Positions 1 through 6,500 of a stretch of DNA of 14,949 nt are shown here, in pieces (the first letter of the stretch is position 1; every line of letters begins with the position of its first letter). Both the position numbers and the translations under genes were made by a program. The stretch is from an uncultured Megasphaera sp. Lineage in GTDB: Bacteria; Bacillota; Negativicutes; Veillonellales; Megasphaeraceae. The stretch is taken from NCBI GenBank assembly GCA_900548635.1, contig URLP01000032.1, positions 1 to 14,949 of the forward strand. Reading direction: 5' to 3'. The notes below the pieces were generated by a model that searched no databases, was not told where the DNA came from, and saw nothing but the letters and a program-made list of their open reading frames with translations.

Positions 1-24
1 TGCTGTATTTGCGGCAGGCCTTTT
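1..24. terminator. Right half of a hairpin terminator cut by the window edge
   Basis: TGCTG at the very edge can pair with CGGCA at 12-16, and the right arm continues GGCC followed by TTTT. This looks like the remaining part of a terminator whose left arm lies outside. It is followed directly by the same GTGGTTC sequence that follows two other terminators in this window. Confidence 0.4.
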
Positions 25-110
25 GTGGTTCCTTTGGCGTGGTTTGTTTGCCGAAATATCCACCCAAATCCAGATTGAGGATATGCACAGGATTCGCGCG
101 GGCTCGCTGA
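18..110 (+). repeat. Mosaic intergenic repeat, left copy
   Basis: This stretch shares ordered blocks with 14741-14812. The blocks are TTTTGTGGTTC then TTTG-CG (21-39), GTTTGCCGAAA (45-55), and CACAGGATTC followed by GCGGGC (84-103). The spacing between blocks differs. It lies directly downstream of a terminator arm, as the right copy does. No coding potential is seen between the window start and the MFS terminator. Confidence 0.5.
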
Positions 111-132
111 CGCATCGCCCTTGAACGACAGA

Positions 133-181
133 AAAAAGGATTGTGCATGATGACAAGATTCTTCATGCACAATCCTTTTTT
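133..181 (-). terminator. Strong hairpin terminator of the MFS gene, near-symmetric
   Basis: A long stem is formed by GGATTGTGCATGA and its complement TCATGCACAATCC, flanked by A6 on one side and T6 on the other. It could therefore work in both directions. It begins 13 bases past the MFS stop codon. A related copy in inverted orientation lies at 13612-13663. Confidence 0.8.
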
Positions 182-193
182 CATTATAATTCC

Positions 194-1516
194 TTATTTA
201 TCCTGCGGTACGAGCTGTTTGCCCGGGTTGACGAAGATCCAGGCTACGATGGCGATGATACCGAAGAGGGACGTTGCCGTAAAGGCGTTGTTCCAGCCGT
301 AGTTGGTGACGAAGAAAGCCGTGACAATCGGAGCGAGGACGCCGCCGATGTTGCCCCAGAGGTTAATCCAGCCGGAAACGGAACCGGTATATTTGCCGCC
401 CAGGGAGATGACGGAAGACCAGCTGGCGCTCATGGCGAAGCCTAAAGCACCAAGGGAAACGGACATCCAGAAGATGTTCATCGCAGGATCGGCCGTATGG
501 GACGCGATGTAGAGGCCGATGGACGTAACAGCGACGCCGGCCATAGCCGTGACGGTGCGCATTTTATACTGCATTTCGCTGTGGCTGCCGTTAGCGATCT
601 TGTCGGAAACAAAGCCGGCTAAGAAGACCATGGCCATCAGGGCGATCCACGGGCAGGAAGCCCAGAAGCCCATGGATTTCAAGGACATATTGTGTACTTC
701 TGTTAAGTACATAGGCAGCCATGCTAAGAAGACGTACATGATGTAGTCGACGACCATGAACTGGATGCCGACGGCCCAGAACTGGGTGGAACGTAAGAAT
801 TTGTGCCACGGAGCAACCGCTTTCTTCAGGGAGTCAGCCGAACGGCCTTCGTTGATGTAAGCTGCTTCTTCGGCATTGACGTACGGGCTGTCTGCAGGAT
901 TATCGCAGGCGAAGTGATGCCAAACCCAGGCCAGGACGGCACCGACGATACCGAAGATGAGGAAGACGGCGTGCCAGCCGAAGAGGCCCATGAGGGCGAC
1001 CGTGGCAACAGGGCCGACGACGGGACCGAAGAAAGTGCCGAGCAGGATGGACGAGCTGGCTTTGCCTTTTTCCCGTTTATTGAACCACGTGTAGGTCGCA
1101 GCGCCTAAGGACGGGAAGACAGGACCTTCGCCGAGGCCGAAAGCAAAGCGGACAGCGGCGAAGCTGATTTTGCCTTTCGCCAGGGCCGTGAAAGCCGTGA
1201 AGGCAGACCACCAGAGGATGGCCAGGGACCCAGTCTTGCGCATGCCGAATTTTTCAGCGAGAATGCCGCCGGGGACCTGCATCAGGGCATAGCTGGCAAA
1301 GAAACAGGTCTGGATGAAGCCCATGTCGATTTTCGTGAAGCCGAATTCCTGCATGATGACCGGTGTGGCAACGGAAAGGTTGACGCGGTCCATGTAGGCG
1401 ACGAAACTGATTAAAAAGATTAAGAACGCGATTTTCCAGCGGAAATTTGTCATCGTGCCGGCAGCTGCCCGCGTATCAGCAGCAGCGGTCATGATTTTCC
1501 CCATTACTTTTTCCAT
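194..1516 (-). CDS. MFS transporter, anion:cation symporter (ACS) type, T-box controlled
   Basis: A 440-residue inner-membrane carrier with about 12 hydrophobic segments. The signs of the ACS branch (relatives of glucarate, hexuronate and tartrate carriers) are DRVNLSVATP in the first membrane segment, an EGPVFP then WFNKREKGKA stretch near the middle of the N-half, and a DNPADSPYVNAEE loop between the halves. I chose the ATG at 1514-1516, which has an AGAGAGG ribosome site eight bases upstream; an in-frame TTG six codons earlier lacks one. The gene stands alone between a T-box leader and its own terminator. The family suggests an organic anion as substrate, while the leader suggests control by charged tRNA, probably tRNA-Phe. 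An aromatic amino acid or aromatic keto acid substrate is therefore possible but unproven. Confidence 0.85.
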   Translation of the reverse strand: MEKVMGKIMTAAADTRAAAGTMTNFRWKIAFLIFLISFVAYMDRVNLSVATPVIMQEFGFTKIDMGFIQTCFFASYALMQVPGGILAEKFGMRKTGSLAILWWSAFTAFTALAKGKISFAAVRFAFGLGEGPVFPSLGAATYTWFNKREKGKASSSILLGTFFGPVVGPVATVALMGLFGWHAVFLIFGIVGAVLAWVWHHFACDNPADSPYVNAEEAAYINEGRSADSLKKAVAPWHKFLRSTQFWAVGIQFMVVDYIMYVFLAWLPMYLTEVHNMSLKSMGFWASCPWIALMAMVFLAGFVSDKIANGSHSEMQYKMRTVTAMAGVAVTSIGLYIASHTADPAMNIFWMSVSLGALGFAMSASWSSVISLGGKYTGSVSGWINLWGNIGGVLAPIVTAFFVTNYGWNNAFTATSLFGIIAIVAWIFVNPGKQLVPQDK

Positions 1517-1589
1517 AACCAATACCTCTCTCAATACTATCTAGCAAATGGATAACCAATAAATGAATACATTATACGCACACACAGGA

Positions 1590-1855
1590 AATATAAAACC
1601 CCTGCTGCTCCAGCGGAGCAACAGGGGCGATGATTCGCGGTACCACCCTGTCATTATACTCAGTGTCTGACAAGACTGCCCATAACGCCGGCTGGCGTCT
1701 GCACCTCAGTTCCCTAGAAAAACGGTCGGTACAGAAACTCCCGGGCGAAGTCGGACGATTGGTACTCGCCGGACTCTCAGCTGCGCCGGCTCTCTGTAGA
1801 GGATGGGACATCGTCTTTTACCCGTTCATCGTTGTTCTTATATCTTTCTGTGTTT
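1590..1855 (-). promoter_or_regulatory. T-box riboswitch (tRNA-sensing leader), probable Phe specifier
   Basis: Read on the minus strand, the leader holds the canonical T-box AGGGTGGTACCGCG (1636-1649), a stem I distal motif AGAGAGCCGG, and a terminator with a competing antiterminator (ACAGGG of the T-box pairing with CCCTGT, about 1621-1651). In stem I, GACGAT pairs with ATCGTC and CGGG with CCCG. The 3' side of the intervening loop reads CGAC-UUC-G followed by CCCGGGAG, which fits the usual arrangement of codon, purine, then CC...GAG. UUC (Phe) at 1747-1749 is therefore the best specifier. The UGGU bulge requires a tRNA ending ACCA, which suits tRNA-Phe and several others but not Asp (GAC), the next in-frame alternative. 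The T-box call is very firm; the Phe call is moderate. Confidence 0.93.
1595..1627 (-). terminator. Regulatory terminator of the T-box
   Basis: The arms CCCCTGTTGCTCC and GGAGCAGCAGGGG close a tight GCT loop, followed by TTTT. The 5' arm overlaps the sequence needed for the antiterminator, so the two structures are mutually exclusive. A TATAAT (1570-1575) lies just downstream, but no convincing -35 box goes with it. Confidence 0.88.
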
Positions 1856-1868
1856 GTGTGATGTGCCT

Positions 1869-1897
1869 ATTATCGCTGAAAAGAGGCGGCTTGTCAA
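1869..1897 (-). promoter_or_regulatory. Sigma-70-type promoter of the T-box/MFS transcript
   Basis: Minus-strand TTGACA (1892-1897), a 17-base spacer, then GATAAT (1869-1874), a near-consensus promoter. Transcription should start near 1862, just before stem I of the T-box. Confidence 0.8.
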
Positions 1898-1929
1898 GGA
1901 AATTATTTAATATTTTTAAATTTATTTGC

Positions 1930-1961
1930 GTTAAACGTTATATTATTAATTGGGTTAAACG
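1930..1961. repeat. Paired GTTAAACG direct repeats upstream of the T-box promoter
   Basis: GTTAAACGT occurs at 1930-1938 and again at 1954-1962, 24 bases apart, in an AT-rich stretch. Each contains an AACGTT palindrome of the CG-centred kind bound by LacI-family repressors. No regulator gene is nearby, so a role as operator is only a suggestion. I see no strong terminator for the ATPase gene in this stretch. Confidence 0.35.
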
Positions 1962-1989
1962 TTTTTATTACACTTTTATCTAAAAGGCT

Positions 1990-3978
1990 TTATTTTTTGT
2001 AAAGCATGCGCACAGAGTTGAGGACGCAGAGAGCGGCCACGCCGGAATCGGCGAAGACGGCAGCCCACATGGAAGCGTAGCCGGCAAAACCGGCAATCAT
2101 GACGACGGCTTTGACGCCTAAGGCAAAGATGACGTTTTCCATGGCAATCTTCATCGTTTCCTTCGAAAGGTGCAGGGCTGCCGGTACGGCGCTGACGCGG
2201 GAATGCATGAAGACCACGTCGGCCGCTTCGACAGCCGCATCAGCCCCGCTGCCCATGGCGGCACCGACATCGGCACCGGCCAGGACCGGCGCGTCGTTGA
2301 TGCCGTCGCCGACGAAGAGGACAGGACCGTATTTTCTGCGCAGGGAGTCCATCTGATCGACTTTATCCTGGGGCAGGAGTTTGGCCCGCACGTCGTCGAT
2401 GCCCGTCTTAGACGCGATGTAGTCCGCAGCCTGCTGGGAATCGCCGGTCAGCATGGCCGTCGTAATGCCCATCTGGGAAATCGCTTTGACGGCGTCGACA
2501 GCATCTTCCTTGATCGTATCGGAAATGACCAGGCGGCCGGCATATTCGCCGTCGACGGCGACGTAGAGTTCCGAACCGTATTCCGTCGCCGTAAGCTCAG
2601 GCATGGTAATCTTCTGGGCGTCCATGAGGCGCTGGTTGCCGCAGAGGACAAGGTGACCGCCGACGTTGGCACGCAGGCCCTGGCCGGCGATTTCTTCGAT
2701 AGCCGACGGTTCCGTCAGGGTCAGGCCCCGTTCGCAGGCCTGGGCGACGACGCTGCGGGCGATAGGATGGTTCGAGGCCTGTTCGGCAGACGCACAGAGG
2801 GCGAGGACATCGTCGTCGCTGCGGTTGTCGGCAGACTCAACCTGATGGACGACGAAATTGCCTTTCGTAATCGTACCGGTCTTATCGAAGACGACGGCGC
2901 CGATGCGCTTCATCTGTTCAATGGCAATGCCACCCTTAAAAAGGATGCCCTGTTTGGAAGCGGCACCGATGCCGGCAAAGAAGCTGAGGGGCACGCTGAG
3001 GACCAGGGCGCAGGGGCAGCTGATGACCAGGAAGGTCAAGGCCGTGTAAATCCAGTAGTTCCAGTGACCCGTGACGAGGGACGGGATAACGGCCGTGCCA
3101 ACGGCAATGGCCACCACAGCCGGCGTATAGATACGGGCAAAGCGCGTGATGAAACGGTCGATTTTCGGCTTGCGGGCCGCCGCCTTTTCGACGGATTCCA
3201 AAATCTTCGTGACCATCGATTCAGCCAGAGGCTTCGTAACTTTGACGTGCAGGACGCCGCTCGTATTGATGCTGCCCGAGAGGACTTCCGAACCTTCGCG
3301 GCAGGCTACCGGGACCGGTTCACCGGTAAGGGCCGACGTATCGATGAGGCTGTCGCCGGCGACGACGATGCCGTCGAGAGGGATGCGGTCGCCGACGCGG
3401 ACGGCCACGACATCGCCGACAGCGGCTTCTTTCGCCGGGATTTCTGTCGTCGTCCCGTCTTCATTGAGGCGCTGGACGACTTCCGGGCGCAGGTCGATGG
3501 CGGCCGCGACCTGTTTGCGGCTGCGGTGGACGGCTTTCTCTTCCATGGCTTCACCGATGCGGCTGAAAAGCATGACAGCTACAGCTTCGGGATAGTCGCC
3601 GATGCAAAAGGCGCCGATGGTGGCAATGGCCATGAGGAAATTTTCATCGAAAGGCTGGCGTTTGAGAATGTTTTCCCCTGCTTCCCGCAGGACGCCGTAG
3701 CCCAGGAAGAGGTAGGCCACGATATAGGCCGGGAGCGAAAATGCTTCAGGGATGAGATCCGTCAGGTATGTAACCAGGAAGAGAAGTGTACCGACGATGA
3801 GGGTCCATAAGGGCATTTCTTCCTCTTCTTCGTCATCATCATCGTCACCGGCGCAGCAGCTGCACGTGCCGATTTTGTCCAAATCCAGGGCGTCATCATC
3901 ATGATGGTGATGGTGTTCATGTTCCCCTGCCCCGCCGCAGCAGGAACAGGTCGTTTCTTTCAAAGATTCTTCTGCCAT
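1990..3978 (-). CDS. cadA: P1B-type Zn/Cd/Pb-exporting ATPase
   Basis: A 662-residue membrane pump that would export divalent soft metals using ATP. Visible in order: actuator motif TGEP (218-221), metal-site CPC (321-323), phosphorylation site DKTGT (Asp365), nucleotide-domain His-Pro (404-405), GDGIND (557-562), and in the last helices Lys623 and Asp644 of the FADSG motif. CPC with this Lys and Asp is the signature of the P1B-2 (ZntA/CadA) group rather than copper pumps. The N-terminus is odd: instead of a ferredoxin-like GMTCxxC domain it has CSCC (11-14), a His-rich run (20-26), a second CSCC (39-42) and a D5E5 tract (45-54), then the first membrane segment. The ATG follows a perfect AGGAGG. 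The gene is divergent from panE and has its own promoter and a metalloregulator-like operator candidate. Confidence 0.93.
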   Translation of the reverse strand: MAEESLKETTCSCCGGAGEHEHHHHHDDDALDLDKIGTCSCCAGDDDDDEEEEEMPLWTLIVGTLLFLVTYLTDLIPEAFSLPAYIVAYLFLGYGVLREAGENILKRQPFDENFLMAIATIGAFCIGDYPEAVAVMLFSRIGEAMEEKAVHRSRKQVAAAIDLRPEVVQRLNEDGTTTEIPAKEAAVGDVVAVRVGDRIPLDGIVVAGDSLIDTSALTGEPVPVACREGSEVLSGSINTSGVLHVKVTKPLAESMVTKILESVEKAAARKPKIDRFITRFARIYTPAVVAIAVGTAVIPSLVTGHWNYWIYTALTFLVISCPCALVLSVPLSFFAGIGAASKQGILFKGGIAIEQMKRIGAVVFDKTGTITKGNFVVHQVESADNRSDDDVLALCASAEQASNHPIARSVVAQACERGLTLTEPSAIEEIAGQGLRANVGGHLVLCGNQRLMDAQKITMPELTATEYGSELYVAVDGEYAGRLVISDTIKEDAVDAVKAISQMGITTAMLTGDSQQAADYIASKTGIDDVRAKLLPQDKVDQMDSLRRKYGPVLFVGDGINDAPVLAGADVGAAMGSGADAAVEAADVVFMHSRVSAVPAALHLSKETMKIAMENVIFALGVKAVVMIAGFAGYASMWAAVFADSGVAALCVLNSVRMLYKK

Positions 3979-4020
3979 AGTAAAGCCTCCTTTGGAAAAT
4001 CACATTCTTCATTTGCCCTA

Positions 4021-4049
4021 ATCATACCATTTCAACAAAATATGTTCAA
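4021..4049 (-). promoter_or_regulatory. Promoter of the P-type ATPase gene
   Basis: Minus-strand TTGAAC (4044-4049), 17-base spacer, TATGAT (4021-4026). It sits about 40 bases upstream of the ATPase start codon. Confidence 0.7.
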
Positions 4050-4060
4050 GTGTTCATGTG
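4031..4060. promoter_or_regulatory. Candidate ArsR/SmtB-type metal-sensor operator
   Basis: Three TGTTCA-like half sites cluster over the -35 region: TGTTCAAG and TGTTCATG as an 8-base direct repeat (4043-4058), and TTCAACA (4031-4037), which forms an imperfect inverted pair with TGTTCAA around a short A/T centre. Operators of SmtB, CzrA and ZiaR carry ATGAACA/TGTTCAT halves. The position is right for repression of the metal pump, but the arrangement is not the textbook 12-2-12 palindrome and no arsR-family gene lies in the window. Confidence 0.4.
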
Positions 4061-4091
4061 TTATTTTAATATATCTTTTAGGTATAGATTG

Positions 4092-4100
4092 TGCGATAAT
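4092..4100 (+). promoter_or_regulatory. Extended -10 promoter of panE
   Basis: TGC followed by GATAAT (4095-4100) forms an extended -10 about 40 bases upstream of the panE start. No good -35 box is seen at 16-18 bases, which is tolerable for an extended -10 promoter. Confidence 0.45.
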
Positions 4101-4140
4101 AGAAGTAATTCATTTTATCTATAAAGAGGGGTTGATTACT

Positions 4141-5043
4141 ATGAAAATCATGGTTACCGGCATCGGCGGCGTCGGGGGTTATCTGGCGTCCGTCCTCTGT
4201 GCCAATTATCACGATGTGACGCTCATCGCCCGCAGGAAGCGCAAGGAATCGCTCATTACGAACGGCCTCGTCACGCACAGCGACTTTTTCGGTGAACACA
4301 CGGCCCATCCGACCGTCACCGACTATCCAGCCAGCGCAGGCCTGCAGGACATCATTTTCGTCTGCGTCAAGAATTATTCCCTGGAAGCGGCCCTGACGGC
4401 GGCCCTGCCCTGCATCGGCGAAGAAACAATCGTCGTCCCCGTCCTCAATGGCTTCACCTATCACGATGAAGCAGCACGCCTCATGAAAAAGGGGAAAATC
4501 GTCGATTCGGCCATCTATATCACGTCGTCTTATGAAGAAGACTATTCCATCCGCCAGGAAGGGAAATTCGCCCGCATCTACATCGGCTCTGACGACAAAG
4601 ACGCCGTCCAGAAGGTCTACGACGTCCTCAACCACCCGGGCCTGACGTGCTGCAAAGCAGAGAACATCCAGGTCGAAATCTGGCGCAAATTCATCCTCAA
4701 CTGCGCTTACAACGTCCTCACGGCCTACTACATGACCTCCATCGGCGGCGCCCTCTCCCAGCCTCATGGCAAGGAAGAATTCAAAGCCCTCCTGCAGGAA
4801 GCCTACAATGTCGGCAAAGCCGCCGGCGTCCCCCTGCCGGATGATGTCGTCGAAGACCAGTACCAGCGCATCGTCAAGAGCGACGACATGGACGCTACGA
4901 GCTCCCTGAAGCGGGACCTCGCCGCCGGCCACCAGAGCGAACTGGACACCTTCAGCGGCGCTCTCATCCGCCTGGCGAAACAATGCGGCGTGCCTGTGCC
5001 TGTATCGGAGAAATGTTATGCGGCGCTAAAGCAGCGCACGTGA
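4141..5043 (+). CDS. panE: 2-dehydropantoate 2-reductase family protein (PanE/ApbA)
   Basis: A 300-residue cytosolic NADPH-dependent reductase, expected to turn 2-dehydropantoate into pantoate for pantothenate and CoA synthesis. The N-terminal Rossmann motif is GIGGVGG (7-13). Family residues seen are Lys77 in VCVKN, Asn103 in LNG, catalytic Lys183 in WRKFILN, and the SSLKRDLAAGHQSELD signature (254-269) with Ser255 and Glu267. The ATG at 4141 has an AGAGGGG ribosome site; the reading frame is open further upstream to 3901, but that part overlaps the ATPase gene and its promoter and is not coding. PanE paralogues in lactic acid bacteria reduce other 2-keto acids to D-hydroxy acids, so a 2-hydroxyacid dehydrogenase role is an alternative. 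It is the only complete gene on the plus strand. Confidence 0.82.
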   Translation: MKIMVTGIGGVGGYLASVLCANYHDVTLIARRKRKESLITNGLVTHSDFFGEHTAHPTVTDYPASAGLQDIIFVCVKNYSLEAALTAALPCIGEETIVVPVLNGFTYHDEAARLMKKGKIVDSAIYITSSYEEDYSIRQEGKFARIYIGSDDKDAVQKVYDVLNHPGLTCCKAENIQVEIWRKFILNCAYNVLTAYYMTSIGGALSQPHGKEEFKALLQEAYNVGKAAGVPLPDDVVEDQYQRIVKSDDMDATSSLKRDLAAGHQSELDTFSGALIRLAKQCGVPVPVSEKCYAALKQRT

Positions 5044-5046
5044 TCC

Positions 5047-5138
5047 GTGGGTCGTGGATCGTTCATCGTAGGTCGTTCGTCGTAGGTCGCAATGTTTATT
5101 TTTATTTTCGATGAACGACGAACGATGAACGAACTACG
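5047..5138. repeat. Inverted array of short GTTCATCG/GTTCGTCG units
   Basis: Right after the panE stop, GTGGGTCGTGG (5047-5057) leads into units of the type GTTCATCGTAG and GTTCGTCGTAG. After an AT-rich centre (5091-5108) the complement appears as GATGAACGACGAACG and GATGAACGAACTACG. The two halves could fold into a long imperfect hairpin. The same words recur at 11691-11769 and 13684-13694. Confidence 0.65.
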
Positions 5139-5179
5139 AAAAAAAGGCCCTGTCGCATGATGCGGCAGGGCCTTTTTTG
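5139..5179. terminator. Bidirectional terminator between panE and the acrylate operon
   Basis: The stem GGCCCTGTCGCA / TGCGGCAGGGCC closes a TGA loop with one T-G wobble. It is flanked by a run of A on the left and T6 on the right. It serves panE from the left and the acyl-CoA dehydrogenase gene from the right, which stops 70 bases away. Confidence 0.87.
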
Positions 5180-5248
5180 TAAGCGGTTTTATCTCATACT
5201 GTTTTATACTATTTCTATACGTGTTTCAAAAGGAGGAGCGTGCTGTGA

Positions 5249-6397
5249 TTATCTGAGGATTGCGCCGGAGATGACCATCTGCTGTACCTGGTTGGTGCCT
5301 TCGTAGATCTGAGTGATCTTAGCGTCGCGCATGTAGCGTTCAACCGGATATTCGCGAGTGAAGCCGTAGCCGCCGAATACCTGGACAGCATCGGTGGTAA
5401 CCTGCATCGCGATGTCGGAAGCATATTTCTTAGCGATAGCTGCATCGACGGAGTAGGATTTAACGTCGGGCTGAGCCATCTTCCAAGCTGCTTTGTAGAC
5501 AGCGAGGCGTGCTGTTTCGATCTTGAGTTTCATGTCAGCGAGCATGAAGCCGATAGCCTGGAATTTCGCAATCGGTTTGCCGAACTGTGTACGTTCTTTT
5601 GCGTACTGGACAGCTGCGTTGTAAGCGCCTTCAGCAATGCCGAGAGCCTGTGCGCCGACGCCGACACGGCCGCCGTCGAGGGTCATCATAGCGATCTTGA
5701 AGCCTTCGCCTTCTTTACCGAGGAGGTTTTCAGCCGGAACTTTTACGTTCTGGAAAACGAGTTCACGCTGTACGGAAGCGCGGATACCCATTTTAACTTC
5801 TTTTTTGCCGTATGTGAAGCCTTCCATGCCTTTTTCGAGGATGAAAGCGCTCATGCCTTTCGCACCTTTGGATTTGTCTGTAGAAGCGAATACGACAGTG
5901 ACGTCAGCTTCGCCGCCGTTGGTGTTGAAGACTTTGGAGCCGTTCAGGGTGTAGCTGCCGTCTTCGTTCTTCGTAGCGACAGTGGAGCCGTTCAAAGCGT
6001 CGGTACCAGCGTTCGGTTCGGTAAGGCCGAAAGCGCCGAGTTTTTTGCCTTCTGCGAGGGGTTTGAGGAATTTAGCTTTCTGTTCAGCTGTGCCAAATTT
6101 CCAAATCGGCCAGGAGCAGAGCATGGTGTGTACTTCGAAGCTGAGTGCGATGGAGGGATCGACTTTAGCGACTTCTTCGCAGGCAACTGCGAGGCTGAGG
6201 AAGTCAGCGCCTACGCCGCCGTTTTCTTCTTCCCAGGGAATGCCGAGGAGGCCGAGGGTGCCCATTTCATCGAGGATAGCGCGGTCGAATTCTTCTTTTT
6301 CGTCGCGTTCTTTAACGGTCGGAGCTAATTTTTTTTCTGCGAAATCTTTTGCGAGATTTGCAATATCTTGCTGTAATTCAGAAAGTTTGAATTCCAT
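5249..6397 (-). CDS. Short-chain acyl-CoA dehydrogenase, likely acryloyl-CoA reductase
   Basis: A 382-residue FAD enzyme of the butyryl-CoA dehydrogenase type. The substrate/FAD motif FGLTEPNAGTD is at 123-133, FGKP and MRDAKITQIYEGT in the C-terminal domain, with Glu366 of YEGT as the expected catalytic base. It would exchange electrons with an electron-transferring flavoprotein (ETF). As the last gene of the pct-lcd operon it is well placed to reduce acryloyl-CoA to propionyl-CoA; butyryl-CoA dehydrogenase activity is the alternative. It differs at many positions from the M. elsdenii butyryl-CoA dehydrogenase as I remember it, so it is probably a separate paralogue. The ATG at 6395-6397 has AGGAGG ten bases upstream; the longer open frame to 6484 runs over two hairpins and lacks a ribosome site. 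No etfAB lies nearby. Confidence 0.88.
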   Translation of the reverse strand: MEFKLSELQQDIANLAKDFAEKKLAPTVKERDEKEEFDRAILDEMGTLGLLGIPWEEENGGVGADFLSLAVACEEVAKVDPSIALSFEVHTMLCSWPIWKFGTAEQKAKFLKPLAEGKKLGAFGLTEPNAGTDALNGSTVATKNEDGSYTLNGSKVFNTNGGEADVTVVFASTDKSKGAKGMSAFILEKGMEGFTYGKKEVKMGIRASVQRELVFQNVKVPAENLLGKEGEGFKIAMMTLDGGRVGVGAQALGIAEGAYNAAVQYAKERTQFGKPIAKFQAIGFMLADMKLKIETARLAVYKAAWKMAQPDVKSYSVDAAIAKKYASDIAMQVTTDAVQVFGGYGFTREYPVERYMRDAKITQIYEGTNQVQQMVISGAILR

Positions 6398-6421
6398 GAT
6401 TGAGTTTCCTCCTAAAAGATT

Positions 6422-6474
6422 TATATTTAGTGGTAAATATATATTCTGTGGCAGGCTCCTTGCGGAGTCCCGCC
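6422..6474 (-). other. Two intercistronic hairpins between lcdB and the dehydrogenase
   Basis: The first hairpin (6450-6474) has a GC-rich stem of about ten pairs with one wobble and one bulge, closed by a GCAA (GNRA) tetraloop in the minus-strand RNA. The second (6422-6441) has perfect 8-base arms TATATTTA/TAAATATA around CCAC, just upstream of the ribosome site. No T-run follows the first, so full termination is unlikely. Roles in mRNA processing, stability or partial attenuation are possible. This 103-base gap is the longest within the operon. Confidence 0.55.
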
Positions 6475-6500
6475 CAGATAACATAGTCAGTCAGGCTGTC

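Noticed and set aside
1562..1580. Second promoter (TATAAT) after the T-box terminator
   Set aside because: No -35 box better than two of six matches and no extended TG; it would bypass the riboswitch.
1823..1836. CGTTCATCGTTGTT in the T-box leader, matching the intergenic repeat at 11691-11702
   Set aside because: The 12-base match is intriguing, but this piece forms the base of T-box stem I and the match may be chance.
1630..1983. 117-codon plus-strand frame over the T-box region
   Set aside because: The T-box structure on the opposite strand fully explains this sequence; the frame has no ribosome site.
2170..3810. Long plus-strand open frame opposite the metal ATPase
   Set aside because: It is a shadow of the GC-rich ATPase gene, rich in D, R and G with no family motifs, and has no ribosome site.
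3901..4140. Upstream extension of panE
   Set aside because: It overlaps the ATPase gene and both promoters; the Rossmann fold begins right at the ATG at 4141.
4078..4983. 301-codon minus-strand frame opposite panE
   Set aside because: panE has the Rossmann and catalytic motifs and a proper ribosome site; the antisense frame has no recognisable domain.
5047..5138. Possible CRISPR array
   Set aside because: Units are only 7-11 bases, vary in sequence, switch orientation and have no spacers of regular length.
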